NCBI GenBank assembly: GCA_029817715.1
Contig: JARUPY010000089.1
Span: 2,617,501 to 2,681,500 of the forward strand
Length of the DNA: 64,000 nucleotides
Source: Melastoma dodecandrum
Taxonomy: Eukaryota > Streptophyta > Magnoliopsida > Myrtales > Melastomataceae
Reading direction: 5' to 3'
The notes under the pieces are model-generated. The model did no database searches, had not been told where the DNA came from, and saw nothing but the letters and a program-made list of their open reading frames with translations. The translations under genes and the position numbers were made by a program. This document shows, piece after piece, positions 12,211-24,620 of the stretch (position 1 is its first letter; the number at the start of each line of letters is the position of its first letter).

Positions 12211-13045
12211 GTACTGTACAGAGGAGGTTAGTAAGAACTCAAGTTTTTGGTTAAGCATTTAAGATCAATGTTAAGCCTTTAAGATGTATATATAATCGGC
12301 GTGATAAGCAAGAGCGAGGTGCATGTTTCCGCGCCTTTTTGTGATTTGATTGAAGCTGGCATTATTCGTTTCATTACTTCGATGTGATGTTTGATGAGTT
12401 GGAGAGGAGCTGCTGCTTCTTTTCCGTTGCTTGAGTGTTTGTTAGTCAAAGGCACACACTTTAGCATGATGAATCGATACATTGAATCACATTCCCACAA
12501 TCACTCACGGGACTGACCTTACACCCCGCTTGTAATACAAGGCGCTCCCCGCGAGCACGATATGGAATGTGGCGTTGCATGGACTGATGAATTTAAAGGA
12601 TTTGCATCCCCTTGAACTCTCACAGATCACCCATTCCGTCGTGCACTCGTGTAAATCTTTCGAGTCTTTGAGTACATGCATCCCAGGTTTCATCTGCGAC
12701 GTCCCTTTCCTACGGCCAGCAGCCCGATTTCATTTAGCATTATGATTTTAAATAATCAAGAAAACCAACACCGGGATAAACCTGAGCATTGGATAACCAA
12801 AACACACAACCAGTAAGCTGCAGATCACAAGATCTTGCTCCTGAGCCTGCCGGTTCTGGCCTTAAATCTTTCTCTCACATTTGATCCCACCAAGAAACTT
12901 TCTTCACAGACTAGAAAAAAAAGAAAGAAAGATCGAATGAAGCATAATCTTAACTACATGATCAAACAATCCCCAATCAACCAAATCCAACCAACCCCGC
13001 GAATTAATAAAAGTTCTACGCAAGAAACGAGCGGCAGCCCCGAAC

Positions 13046-13150
13046 CTTGGAGCGTTTCGGGAGGGATGGGGAGGACAGCGAAGCAGGCGACGAAGGTGCG
13101 GGGCGCTTGCTGGCCGTAGCCGACCAGCTGGTGCGCCTGGTTTCGAACAT
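13046..13150 (-). pseudogene. Relic of an FHA/AAA-ATPase first exon, unit B
   Basis: Same fragment as in unit A, starting at an ATG at 13150 and reading MFETRRTS followed by a Ser/Ala/Pro-rich stretch to KRSKV. A few substitutions separate it from A and C. It has no downstream partner exons. Confidence 0.45.
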
Positions 13151-13724
13151 GATTAACTTAAAATATTAAGGAGAGAGGAGAAACGGACGCCAAAGATCAT
13201 TCCTTTATCGAATTTCTCGATCGAAATCACAAAGGAGAAATCGAGGGGTATTAAGAATTAGGGCATATGGGAGGAGTGGGATGGGAATTTTTAGAGAAAA
13301 AGGGTTTGTTGAGGAAAAACACAAAAGGAAAGGGACGAAAGAAGAAAGTGGGTCTGATGGATTTTAGAAAATCATACAAATCCAAATATCCTTCTTATTT
13401 TATTATATTTTATAACATTAATATTTATTAAAATTTTAAATTTTTTTAATAAAAAAAGAAGTTCCAAAATAGGATCGTGAGGGCTATTGAGTCATTTGTT
13501 AACTAGGTGGCTTGAAGGAATTTTTCTTAAAAAAAAAAAGAGAATCTTATCATTTGAATTGGATATTTTATTTATTTTATCAAGTAAATATTATACTTTA
13601 TTTTTTAGAAAATTTCCTTCATGATCTTGCACATTGTATAAACCAATGCTCAGGTTTATCCTTGTGTTTGTTTTCTTGATTATTTAAAATTAAATAAAGT
13701 TGGATTGCTAGTTGTAAGGAAGGT

Positions 13725-14170
13725 AACGTCGAAGGATGCAAAGCAGAAACCTAAACCTGTATCGTGGTAACTTTTTTCCCAGTCTAGTTAGGCAAGTGCC
13801 GATGCTCTGTCTGTCATGTCTTATTCCTCTCCTGTTAGATTATTCATTCAAGTGCACGGAATGGGTGATATGCGAGAGTTCGAGGGGATGCAAATCCTTT
13901 GAATCATCCTCGAACTCTTGCAGATCACCCATTCCGTGCACTCTTGCGGTTCTTTTGAGTCTTCAAGTATCTGCATTCTAGGTTTCATCTTTCGAGCATA
14001 CTGGTCGACGAAACAATGAACAAATGAAAATAGTCGAGAATGAATAATCTAAAAGGATAGGAATAAGACATGACAGACAGACCATCGATACTTATCTAAC
14101 TAGACTGGGAAAAAAGTTGCCGCGAGACAGGTTTAGGTTTCTGCTTTGCATCCTTCGACGTTCCCTTCCG
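13725..14170. repeat. Long inverted repeat with inner hairpin, unit B (most complete)
   Basis: The outer arms at 13725-13850 and 14037-14170 are close to reverse complements over more than 120 bp, including TTTTTTCCCAGTCTAGTTAG and its complement. The inner hairpin has arms at 13852-13885 and 13908-13941 (34 nt, two mismatches) around a 22-nt loop. Its size and near-perfect stem would suit a small-RNA-producing transcript, but there is no direct evidence of expression. Confidence 0.88.
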
Positions 14171-14609
14171 GTTTATCGAATGCTTCGAGGGCAAGTGGCA
14201 GTCACTTATATAGGCATAGGAATAAGATCTTAAAAAAAAATTTTTGCAAATCTTAACCAAAAATCTTATACGTGTTAATACAAAATCTTAATAGAAAATC
14301 TCAATGTAGTCTTGCAACATCAGTCAATCAATACTCGCGGTATAATATTTCGGATGCGCGCACACCATTCCACTAGGATGGAAATCTTCAACCCACGATG
14401 CTTAAGGAAAGGCGGGGTGCAAGAAACAGAATATGCTCGACAGCATCTTGCTCATTGTCGACACGGCAGAATATTAAACATAGTCTTGTACATACATTAC
14501 GGATTGAGTCTTCCGAGTATTATAACATAAGCACAACCATGATGGCCAATGACAACATGAGTAGCGGACGATCTCGTCCAACGCAACTTTACGTGATCAG
14601 AAAATGCAC

Positions 14610-16507
14610 TTAGTTCTGGAGGAAAGACGCGGGCGGCCTGACATAGGTGAATCCTTTGAAGGGGTTCCCACCAGGAGTCGGGCTAGCGGCAGGGGAGTCC
14701 ACGATGGGCATGTCAGTCCAGCGCTTCTCGAAGTTGGCGATGCATAGCGTCCCGTCAACTTCAGGGCAGAAGCTCGGTTTTATCTGCCTGTTCTCAAGCT
14801 TCCTCCAGTTGATGCCCGTGAACCATTTATGGCCCTTCACCTCCTCTCCTCCGGCAGGTCCGCTGCCGAGACGCTTGCTCGCATCTTTCTGGAGCAGCTG
14901 TAATTGAAACGCAAGTGTTAATCACTGCTTTTGTGACAGCAATTGCAAATGTAGACAATGCTTACTCCTTTCAATAATGCATGTGCTTCACTGGAGAGAA
15001 AACTCGGGAGCTTGATTTTCTCCTTAACTATCTTCTGCTGAATCTTTTCCCGATTCCCAGTAAAAGGAGGCTACAGAGGAACCACCATAACAAAGCTCAG
15101 AATCACTCCATTGACGATAACGAAAAAGGAAATATCAAAAAGGATTAAATTTACATACATCTCCGGTAAGCATTTCAAAGATTAGGACGCCCACACTCCA
15201 CCAATCCGCAGCTTTGTCGTGTCCCTTGCTGAGAATGATCTCAGGAGACATATACTCAACTGTTCCACACATGGAATTAGATCTTGTGTTCTCATCAAAT
15301 TGCTTCGCCAGGCCAAAATCAGTCAAAACGACCTAAGTGGAAAACAATGATCTATTAAGTATCCAATCTTCTAAATGAAAACATTCACAGGAAAGCAGAC
15401 ATCGGAAAGATACAGAGAGATGAGTACATGGCCGTCGGCATCCAACAGGATATTCTCAGGCTTAAGATCCCTATGCATGATTCCATTTGCGTGAAGATGT
15501 GCAACTGCAGAAACAATTTCAGCAGCATATACACGCCCCAAATCCTCTCTGCAACAACTCTGACTTATCAGGTTGAATTCAATGCGGACAATTCACAAGT
15601 TTCAGGAACAAGGGTGAAAGAATGACCTGAAAAGTCCATGATGATAGAGCTGGAAGAATAAGTGTCCCCCATTAATGAAGTCCAGCACAAGGTACAGCCT
15701 ATACTTCGTCTGCAGCCGAGAAGCACTTGGAATCACTCTAACTGCTGGAGGAGATTTACTAGGACAAATCAAGAGATCAGTGACAACTAACCGGGAAATA
15801 ATATCATAGCTGAACGATAAACGGGCGATGAACTTTTGTCAAGATCTCGGCTTTCATATACTCAGCGTGATTCTTCTCCATTATCTTATCCTTCCTCATG
15901 ACCTTCATGGCATACACATCGGCCGTGCCCTTTTTCCTCACCTGAAAGACTTTCCCAAATGCCCCCTGCCCAACGAGCTTCAGAATCTCAAAGTCAGATT
16001 CAATGTCTCCCCAACAACATTGACTGAATACTCCTTGCGCACGTATGCGTAATTCAGAGCTTAGGTGGTCTGCTCCACGCTGAAGTTCCTCAGAAGAGTG
16101 TAACTCCCAGTTGTGACCCCAAATATGGCATTGGATGCGTTGAATGCATTATAGGTTGATGGGTAAAAGTACAGCCTCACGAAGTGCCATCCTGACGACA
16201 CGGGGAAACTGTAGGTGAAATCTAACTGGAAAACCCGTGCCGTCAAGTAAGGAACCTGCGGGACAGAAGGATCCTGAGCGACCGCTGTGCCAGTCACAGA
16301 ATCAGACGTCGTCAACACGAACTTCGAGCCGATATCCGAAGTCCATACTCGGTTGTCCGTGTCTGTGGTCTTTGGAGAAACCCCACAGTTCAGCAGGATC
16401 TCAAGAGTCGGCACATAATTAGCCCCGGAAACAGCAACCGCACAAAGAATCAACCACCACGAGCACACCAGGCCTCCGGAGCGAGACCACTTCCCAACCC
16501 TCCTCAT
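14610..16507 (-). pseudogene. FERONIA-like malectin / S6 kinase chimera, unit B (out of frame, several lesions)
   Basis: Same architecture and same joint (15990-15995) as unit A. The malectin part from an ATG at 16507 is open through PSVPQVPYLTARVF but stops at 16061-16063, where the Glu codon after SVEQTT is TAA. The S6K exon 1 piece (15792-15995) has lost six bases (GAGAGGGACATC became GAGATC), carries a TGA in the last codons, and ends CCG|GT instead of CAG|GT. The other kinase exons, 15627-15709, 15428-15548, 15159-15332, 14966-15070 and 14610-14897, are open. Its lesions differ from those of unit A, so the two decayed separately. Confidence 0.9.
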
Positions 16508-17493
16508 CGAAACAGAGAAAGAAAACCAATGACCCTAGCTCCAGAGAGTCCCAAATCTCAAATCCCTTTGCTGTAACAACAAAAACAAACAACGTCAGCC
16601 CACGATCCGAGACGGCAAATCACAATCAACAACTGAAAACCACACCGACTGCCCAAACAGGGGAATCGAAAATCTCAGACACCACAATCACGAGACCCAT
16701 GAAGCAAAAACAGAGCTGGACGAACTCTCTCACTCAACGCCAATGAAGATCGAAACTTTACGGGGAAAAACATTCATTCGCCGAAATGGGTCGTCGAGAA
16801 AAACTCGGGGCAATTACAAGCAGACCCAGAATCCGAAAAAATAGAACAACTTGCAGACAAAACCAAGCTCAGAAAACCCTCGAATCAGGGAAGAAAGGGC
16901 GAGGGATTGGGAGTCAAACCTCGGTGGTGGCGGTGAGAGAATCCCACTTCCTTTTGTTTTTGCTAAGCTTGGGACAAAGAGGAGAGAAGAATGGGAAGAG
17001 AATCTTGCCTTTTCTTGCTGGCATTGTAATAATGTCTGAATTAGTCGTTGTCTTATTACTAATGCCTTGTATTTATTTTTTAAAAAATATATAAAGTATA
17101 ATTTTCAAAACCTTTTTTATACCCTTAAAAAAAATAAAATAAATAGGTCTCCGGGATCCTTAGAAAATCACATAAAGTAGCTAGATCAATCAGCATAGAG
17201 AAACTTCACCCCGAGTTTCCCAGGGAACTGAAAAAACACCACAAAAGATAAGAAATCAAAAGGATAAGAAACATGATAGAGTGTCTGAAAATGGGTTCCA
17301 TGGAAATATGATAGAGAAAAACGAAAGATTCGTAGGATGTACCTATGTGTGCCTGATTCTACACAATATAGATTCTCCCGCATCACTAGATGAGGATTCT
17401 GAATAAATGAAATCTTAGATATGAAGAACCATGAAATCTCTATTTTCAAAGGCTTGCCTTCCGGATGAAAGAAAGCATGATGGAATCACAACC

Positions 17494-17518
17494 CCAATCC
17501 AATCCAATCCAATCCAAT
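17494..17518. repeat. (CCAAT)5 microsatellite, unit C
   Basis: Five CCAAT units at the position matching the tracts in A and B. Confidence 0.95.
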
Positions 17519-18891
17519 CCTTTTTGCTACCTCAAGCCCCCCGTCTCCAAAAGAAAATCTACTTTGCTAGAAAATCTTGTTCACATGGGTAGTAGCCTAC
17601 TCGTTCGGCAATGGAGTATGTCCGGACATCGGCGAATATGAGCGAGGACGCATGCATCCGCAAGGAACGGCTTGCAGCCGCGTCACCCCCTCGTATGTCC
17701 CAAGCGCGAGTCTTTCCCGGGAAACGGATAGGGCCTGGTCATGTCCGTTACCGCCAGAACTGTCCGAGTCTTCCTCTCGGCGACGGGATACGTGGTTCTT
17801 GGTAGACGTCGCCCCTTGAGATCTTAGGTGACATAGGAATTTTTTTTAAAAGTGAGAATCTTATTTTAATAATATTTACTTGATAAAATAAGGGGAATAT
17901 CCAGATGTAAAATTATTAGTTATGAACAAATAATTTTATTTTATTTAAAGAAAAAGATTACGAATCCCATAGTATATTTACGTCCTAAAAAATGCTAATT
18001 TTCAATGTCAATATTTTTTATTGAAAATTCTAACTTAATATATTACTTAAAAGAAACAAAGAGCAATAATTTTTTATTATTACTTAAAAGAAACAAATAG
18101 CAAAGGGGTTTACGAAGGCTACTCATGATTTTTGACTGATGGAAAGCTTTCCGAATTCTTTGCCAAGTAAAACATATTATACAAAACAAAATAAGTATTG
18201 AAACTACGAAATAATTTATTTGCCTTTAATTCGTAAGACAATCATACGACAAATCTTGATCAGGGTCATAGTTGAGGATACCAACGGGGCATCCTCGAAT
18301 TCCCACTTCTTTACCACATGCCAACCCTCTTCATCGCCGCCAGCCGATGTAAGTGTTTTTTTGAGTCCTCCAGACCCAATTTTAACAGGCGAGGCGGCAC
18401 TGCACCCCGATGGGGTTTGGAAGACCCAAAAGAACAATTACAACACCTGGAAAGTAAGTTCTCTTACGATTCAATACTTCTAGTGACAGGACTACTTATA
18501 TAGGCACAGGAGGAATAAGATTATTAAAAGAAAATCTTGCAAATGTAATATTTAACCCCACAATCACGGGATTTTAATAACCGCATTCGATCTCAAAAAT
18601 CTTTGACAACAAAATTATTATTTTGAGATCTCAAAAATCTCAATGCGAAGATTCTCATTAGCAACTTGTCTTAGAAATAGATCTAGGAGTGCCTTCAGGA
18701 ATGTATGGCGGACTTCCATTCTAAATGCAGCGGTTATGGGAAATGATTCACGGGAGGAAGAAAGACCGAGTATAAATATGCCTTCTGTTACCGTCGTTTC
18801 CATATTGGGCTTAGGCCCAATAATTATGGTTCTAGACCCTCATTCGTGATTATTTTCCCAGGCCCAAAACTATAAAAGTACCCTGATAGAA

Positions 18892-19423
18892 ATGGAAAGA
18901 CGAGCCCCGCCCGTGACAAACACGTGGACCCAAACGGGGGCTTTCCCCATCACCGCCGCATCCTCCGCCCCGTCGGCCAACGACGGTAACTCCTCGGCCG
19001 CGGGGAAGAGGGGGATGGAGGAAGGAGAAGAAGAATGAACGGACGAAGCTCCGGGAGCACCCCCGCCGGGCCATCACCCGTAAGATGCTGGCCGGCCTCC
19101 GACAGTAGGGGAACTTCCCCCTCCCTGCCCGCTCCGACATGAATGACGTGATCACGGCGCTCGCTCGCTACGCCGGGTGGACGGTCGAGGCGGACGGAAC
19201 TACCTACAGGCAGTCGCATCCTCAGATTCAGTCTCAGTCTCTGCCACAGCTCAACCGGTCTGGTGCTTTCTCGTCTCGGAAATTGCTAAATTCAGGTGCC
19301 ATTAGCCGCGATCGACATCTCTACCGAATTAGAGGTTTCTATTCGACTAATCTTTTGTTTGCTTTAGTAGGTAGCCCGTTCTGGAAAAAACATGCAAACT
19401 TGATTGGAGTTGTTGCATTTTGA
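18892..19423 (+). pseudogene. BZR1-type domain remnant of beta-amylase pseudogene, unit C
   Basis: Near copy of the unit B remnant, with the same internal stop and the same deletion of amylase exons. One extra change turns a Lys codon of the basic stretch into Asn (AAG to AAT near 19035). No function is expected. Confidence 0.85.
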
Positions 19424-20278
19424 GTACTGTACAGAGGAGGTTAGTAAGAACTCAAGTTTTTGGTTAAGCATTTAAGATCAATGTTAAGCCTTTAAGATGT
19501 ATATATAATCGGCGTGATAAGCAAGAGCGACGTGCATGTTTCCGCGCCTTTTTGTGATTTGATTGAAGCTGGCATTATTCGTTTCATTACTTCGATGTGA
19601 TGTTTGATGAGTTGGAGCGGAGCTGCTGCTTCTTTTCCGTTGCTTGAGAGTGTTTGTTAGTCAAAGACACACTTTTTCACGATGAATCGAGACATTGAAT
19701 CACATTCCTACAATCACTGACTGACCTTATACCCCGCTTGTAATACAAGGCGTTCCCCGCGAGCACGATATGGAATGTGGCGTTGCATGGACAGATGAAT
19801 TCAAAGGATCTGCATCCCCTTGAACTCTCGTAGATCACCCATTCCGTCGTGCACTCTTGTAAATCTTTCGGATCTTCGAGTACATGCATCCCGGATTTCA
19901 TCTGCGACGTTCCCTTCCCTACGGCCAGCAGCCCGATTTCATTTAGTATGATTTTAAATAATCAAGAAAACCAACACCGGGATAAACCTGAGCATTGGAT
20001 AACCAAAACATACCACCAGTAAGCTGCGGATCACAAGATCTTGCTCCTGAGCCAGCCGGTTCTGGCCCTAAATCTTTCTCCCACATTTGATCCCACCAAG
20101 AAACTTTTTTCACATACTAGAAAAAAAGAAAGAAAGATCGAATGAAGCATAATCTTAACTACATGATCAAACAATCCCCAATCAACCATAACGTTGAATC
20201 TAGCCAAATCCAACCAACCCCGCGAATCAATAAAAAAAAAACAAACTTTTACGCAAGAAACGAGTGGCAGCCCCGAAC

Positions 20279-20383
20279 CTTGGAGCGTTTCGGGAGGGAT
20301 GGGGAGGACGGCGAAGCAGGCGACGAAGGTGCGGGGCGCTTGCTGGCCGCAGCCGACGAGCTGGTGCGCCTGGTTTCGAACAT
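20279..20383 (-). pseudogene. Relic of an FHA/AAA-ATPase first exon, unit C
   Basis: Same fragment as in A and B, starting at an ATG at 20383 and reading MFETRRTSSSAAASKRPAP and so on. It is an isolated first-exon-like piece. Confidence 0.45.
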
Positions 20384-20923
20384 GATTAACTTAAAAATTT
20401 AAGGAGACAGAAGAAATGGACGCCAAAGATCGTTCCTATATCGAATTTCCCGATCAAAATCACAAAGGAGAAATCGAGGTGCATTAAGAATTTGTGCATA
20501 TGGGAGGAGTGGGATGAAAATTTTTAGAGAAAAGGGTTTGTTGAGGAAAAACACAAAAGGAAAGGGACGAAAGAAGAAAGTGGGTCTGATGGATTAAAAA
20601 TCATACACAAATCGAAATATCCTTCATATTTATTATTTTTTATAACATTAATATTTATTAAACTTTTAAATTTTTTTAATAAAAAAAGAAGTTCCAAAAT
20701 AGGATCGTGAGGGCTATTGAGTCATTTGTTAACTAGGTGGCCTGAAGGAATTCTTCTTAAAAAAAAAGAGAATTTTTATCAAGTAAATATTATACTTTAT
20801 TTTTTAGAAAATTTCCTTCATGATCTTGCACATTGTATAAACCAATGCTCAGGTTTATCCTTGTGTTTGTTTTCTTGATTATTTAAAATTAAATAAAGTT
20901 GGATTGCTAGTTGTAAGGAAGGT

Positions 20924-21310
20924 AACGTCGAAGGATGCAAAGCAGAAACCTAAACCTGTATCGTGGTAACTTTTTTCCCAGTCTAGTTAGGCAAGTGCCG
21001 ATGCTCTGTCTGTCATGTCTTATTCCTCTCCTGTTAGATTATTCATTCAAGTGCACGGAATGGGTGATATGCGAGAGTTCAAGGGGATGCAAATCCTTTG
21101 AATCATCCTCGAACTCTTGCAGATCACCCATTCCGTTCACTCTTGCGGTTCTTTTGAGTCTTCAAGTATCTGCATTCTAGGTTTCATCTTTCGAGCATAC
21201 TGGTCGGCGAAACAATGAACAAATGAAAAGAGTTGAGAATGAATAATCTAAAAGGAGAGGAATGGGCGAGACAGGTTTAGGTTTCTGCTTTGCATCCTTC
21301 GACGTTCCCT
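20924..21310. repeat. Long inverted repeat with inner hairpin, unit C (right arm shortened)
   Basis: Left arm about 20924-21050. The inner hairpin arms are 21051-21084 and 21107-21140. The right outer arm (about 21230-21310) has lost the middle part present in B (the text runs from AGGAGAGGAAT directly to GGGCGAGACAGG), so the outer stem is shorter here. Confidence 0.85.
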
Positions 21311-21753
21311 TCCGGTTTATCGAATGCTTCCAGGGCAAGTGGCAGTCACTTATATAGGCATAGGAATAAGATCTTAAAAAAAAAAAATTGCAAATCTTAA
21401 CCAAAAATCTTATACGTGTTAATACAAAATCTTAATAGAAAATCTCAATGTAGTCTTGCAACATCAGTCAATCAATACTCGCGGTATAATATTTCGGATG
21501 CGCGCACACCATTCCACTAGGATGGAAATCTTCAACCCACGATGCTTAAGGAAAGGCGGGGTGCAAGAAACAGAATATGCTCGACAGCATCTTGCTCATT
21601 GTCGACACGGCAGAATATTAAACATAGTCTTGTGCATACATTACGGATTGAATCTTCCGAGTATTATAACATAAATACAACCATGATGGCCAATGACAAC
21701 ATGAGTAGCCGACGATCTCGTCCAAGGCAGCTTTGCATGATCAGAAAATGCAC

Positions 21754-23592
21754 TTAGTTCTGGAGGAAAGACGCAGGCGGCCTGACATAGGTGAATCCTT
21801 TGAAGGGGTTCCCACCAGGAGTCGGGCTAGCGGCAGGGGAGTCCACGATGGGCATGTCAGTCCAGCGCTTCTCGAAGTTGGCGATGCATAGCGTCCCGTC
21901 AACTTCAGGGCAGAAGCTCGGTTTTATCTGCCTGTTCTCAAGCTTCCTCCAGTTGATGCTCTTGAACCATTTATGGCCCTTCACCTCCTCTCCTCCGGCA
22001 GGTCCGCTGCCGAGACGCTTGCTCGCATCTTTCTGGAGCAGCTGTAATTGAAACGCAAGTGTTAATCACTGCTTTTGTGACAGCAATTGCAAATGTAGAC
22101 AATGCTTACTCCTTTCAATAATGCATGTGCTTCACTGGAGAGAAAACTCGGGAGCTTGATTTTGTCCTTAACTATCTTCTGCTGAATCTTTTCCCGATTC
22201 CCAGTAAAAGGAGGCTACAGAGGAACCACCATAACAAAGCTCAGAATCACTCCATCGACGATAACGAAAAAGGAAATATCAAACAGGATTAAATTTACAT
22301 ACATCTCCGGTAAGCATTTCAAAGATTAGGACGCCCACACTCCACCAATCCGCAGCTTTGTCGTGTCCCTTGCTGAGAATGATCTCAGGAGACATATACT
22401 CAACTGTTCCACACATGGAATTAGATCTTGTGTTCTCATCAAATTGCTTCGCCAGGCCAAAATCAGTCAAAACGACCTAAGTGGAAAACAATGATCTATT
22501 AAGTATCCAATCTTCTAAATGAAAACATTCACAGGAAAGCAGACATCGGAAAGATACAGAGAGATGAGTACATGGCCGTCGGCATCCAACAGGATATTCT
22601 CAGGCTTAAGATCCCTATGCATGATTCCATTTGCGTGAAGATGTGCAACCGCAGAAACAATTTCAGCAGCATATACACGCCCCAAATCCTCTCTGCAACA
22701 ACTCTGACTTATCAGTTTGAATTCAATGCGGACAATTCACAAGTTTCAGGAACAAGGGTGAAAGAATGACCTGAAAAGTCCATGATGATAGAGCTGGAAG
22801 AATAAGTGTCCCCCATTAATGAAGTCCAGCACAAGGTACAGCCTATACTTCGTCTGCAGCCGAGAAGCACTTGGAGTCACTCTAACTGCTGGAGGAGATT
22901 TACTAGGGCAAATCAAGAGATCAGTGACAACTAACCTGGAAAGAATATCTTAGCTGAACGATAAACGGGTGATGAACTTTTGTCAAGATGTCCCTCTCGG
23001 CTTTCATATACTCAGCGTGATTCTTCTCCATTATCTTATCCTTCCTCATGACCTTCATGGCATACACATCGGCCGTTCCCTTTTTCCTCACCTGAAAAAC
23101 TTTCCCAAATGCCCCCTGCCCAACGAGCTTCAGAATCTCAAAGTCGTCAATACCGACAGCATGAACTCCCAACGGATCTTCTTCGGCTGTATCGGTGCTC
23201 TTTTCATCATCACTTGAGAGAGCTAGAGATTTAGTGCGGTCCTCTTCACTAGCACACTCCACGAATTCCACCAACTCCTCACTCTCATGTAAGGCAAGCA
23301 TGCTAAGCTTCAGAGAGTGATTCACATAGGACGAAGGGCCAACCAGAGAATGGGATCGGCTGTAAACGACAACAGGGTCGTCATAAGCCAGGCCTCCGGC
23401 CTCTGCATTACTTAGATCATCATTCACCTCAACTGTGAGTTGGACTGGGGCTGGACCAAACACATCAGAGAAATCCAGCTCAGTATGATCCAACCCGACA
23501 GCATCTTTGGAACCCACAGGGAACATAAGCTGGCCCTGTGACGACCTGCTTTTCGGGGCAGTTGTGGGTCTGGTATTTAGACTTGAAACCAT
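21754..23592 (-). CDS. S6K: Ribosomal protein S6 kinase (plant S6K, AGC kinase), intact copy
   Basis: Six exons: 22936-23592, 22771-22853, 22572-22692, 22303-22476, 22110-22214 and 21754-22041, all with GT-AG borders and matching phases, giving 475 aa (Arabidopsis S6K1/S6K2 are about 465-471). The N-terminus has the TOR-binding-like motif LDFSDVFGP (39-47). The kinase domain starts near residue 150 ([10 protein letters not shown], Lys180, HRD 272-274, DFG 292-294). The activation loop has NSMCGT with Ser307 as the expected PDK1 site. The C-terminus has the hydrophobic motif FKGFTY with Thr464 as the expected TOR site. S6K phosphorylates ribosomal protein S6 downstream of TOR and controls translation and growth. 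It is the only complete copy in the array, at its right end. Confidence 0.96.
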
Positions 23593-24620
23593 CTTTGAAA
23601 TTTGAGTTCCAACGCAAGAGATCGCTAGGAATCAGGTCCAAGCCACTTAAAACTAAGGGTTGGGCCTGACAAGTAGCTCGTGATCACAAACTCCGGAAGG
23701 GCTTCGGTCAACGGCCTTAATCAGAAGGAAATTGACGAATGCAAAGGCAGTTCCCAAGAATTTTGGAAGCACGCTGAGCAGGATCCAGAGAAGGCAGCTG
23801 TTGTCGTTTCCCAACTTGCAGGAAACAGCAAATACTCCAGCAGTTGTTGAACTCATGAAGGTCAATCAGGAGAGTCTGCGTAAAAATAAGCCGAGAGGTC
23901 TTAGTGAAAACAATTACTGCAATTGTTTCATTCATTTCATATTCCTTCTTTCAAAATGGATCCTATCTATCCATATATTTTGAAATCAGAAGGATGCTGC
24001 AAGAGAATTCAGCAGAGTAGCAGAAAGGTCAACTTCGAAGACATGTATCATGGATTTATGCACCCAAGTTAACAAGCTAAAGCGAGGTCGTTCTTTCCCA
24101 GAAGCCAACATGATTCCGTAAAATACAGGAATTACAGGAAAGGACGGCGTAAGCGATGAAAGATACAGCAAACTTCACGCGAGATCCAAGCCAGGCATCG
24201 GCAGAAAAACCAAAAGGCAAGAAGTGCGGTTTTAAAAAACTCACGGATACGAACCCAGAACCAATCCCAGATCTACAGAAAAAGACCAGTTTTTTTATAA
24301 CCCTAAAATACAAATCAAATCAAGCACAAAATTCACAATCACCCACAAGCCATCAACTTTCAGTCCTCCATCTCCACGACCCAAGGGGATAAATCGAACA
24401 ATCCCCAGGAAAACAAAACCAACCGACGCCACGCCCCCGGCAATCCCAGTATCCAAAATCAAACCCACATAACGCGTAACAGGAATAAAATGGAAAAGCA
24501 AAAGAAAAAAGGAGAGAAAACCAGGAATTCGGACAGCAGACGAGAGGATTCGCGTTTCTTTCTACCTGGGCGATTGGAGGGAATCGCAGAGGAATGAATA
24601 AACTTTGAAGACCAGAGACG
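23593..24620 (-). promoter_or_regulatory. S6K 5' leader with probable 5'UTR intron
   Basis: No coding frame with homology is seen. A strong donor on the minus strand (CCCAG|GTAGAA, exon end at 24566) suggests an untranslated first exon near 24566-24620 and an intron reaching to just upstream of the ATG at 23592. This layout is common for plant S6K genes. The acceptor was not pinned down. Confidence 0.5.

Larger units (their letters stand above)
8179..15995. repeat. Tandem segmental duplication, unit B
   Basis: About 7.8 kb, collinear with unit A. It starts with the malectin-like 5' part of a CrRLK1L gene (minus strand) and ends at the same S6K breakpoint hexamer (15990-15995). Like C it lacks the beta-amylase catalytic exons, so B and C share a deletion that A does not have. 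The junction sequence is the same as in A, so A and B descend from one fusion event. Confidence 0.93.
15996..23145. repeat. Tandem segmental duplication, unit C (continues into intact S6K)
   Basis: About 7.15 kb. It is shorter than B mainly because the CrRLK1L 5' flank has lost over 500 bp: at 17001-17030 the text jumps from the block matching B 9180 to the block matching B 9740, with TGCTGGC-like microhomology at the join. At its right end, after AAAGTC (23140-23145), C continues into genuine S6K exon 1 instead of malectin sequence. It is therefore the unit that keeps the original right-hand boundary. Confidence 0.92.
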
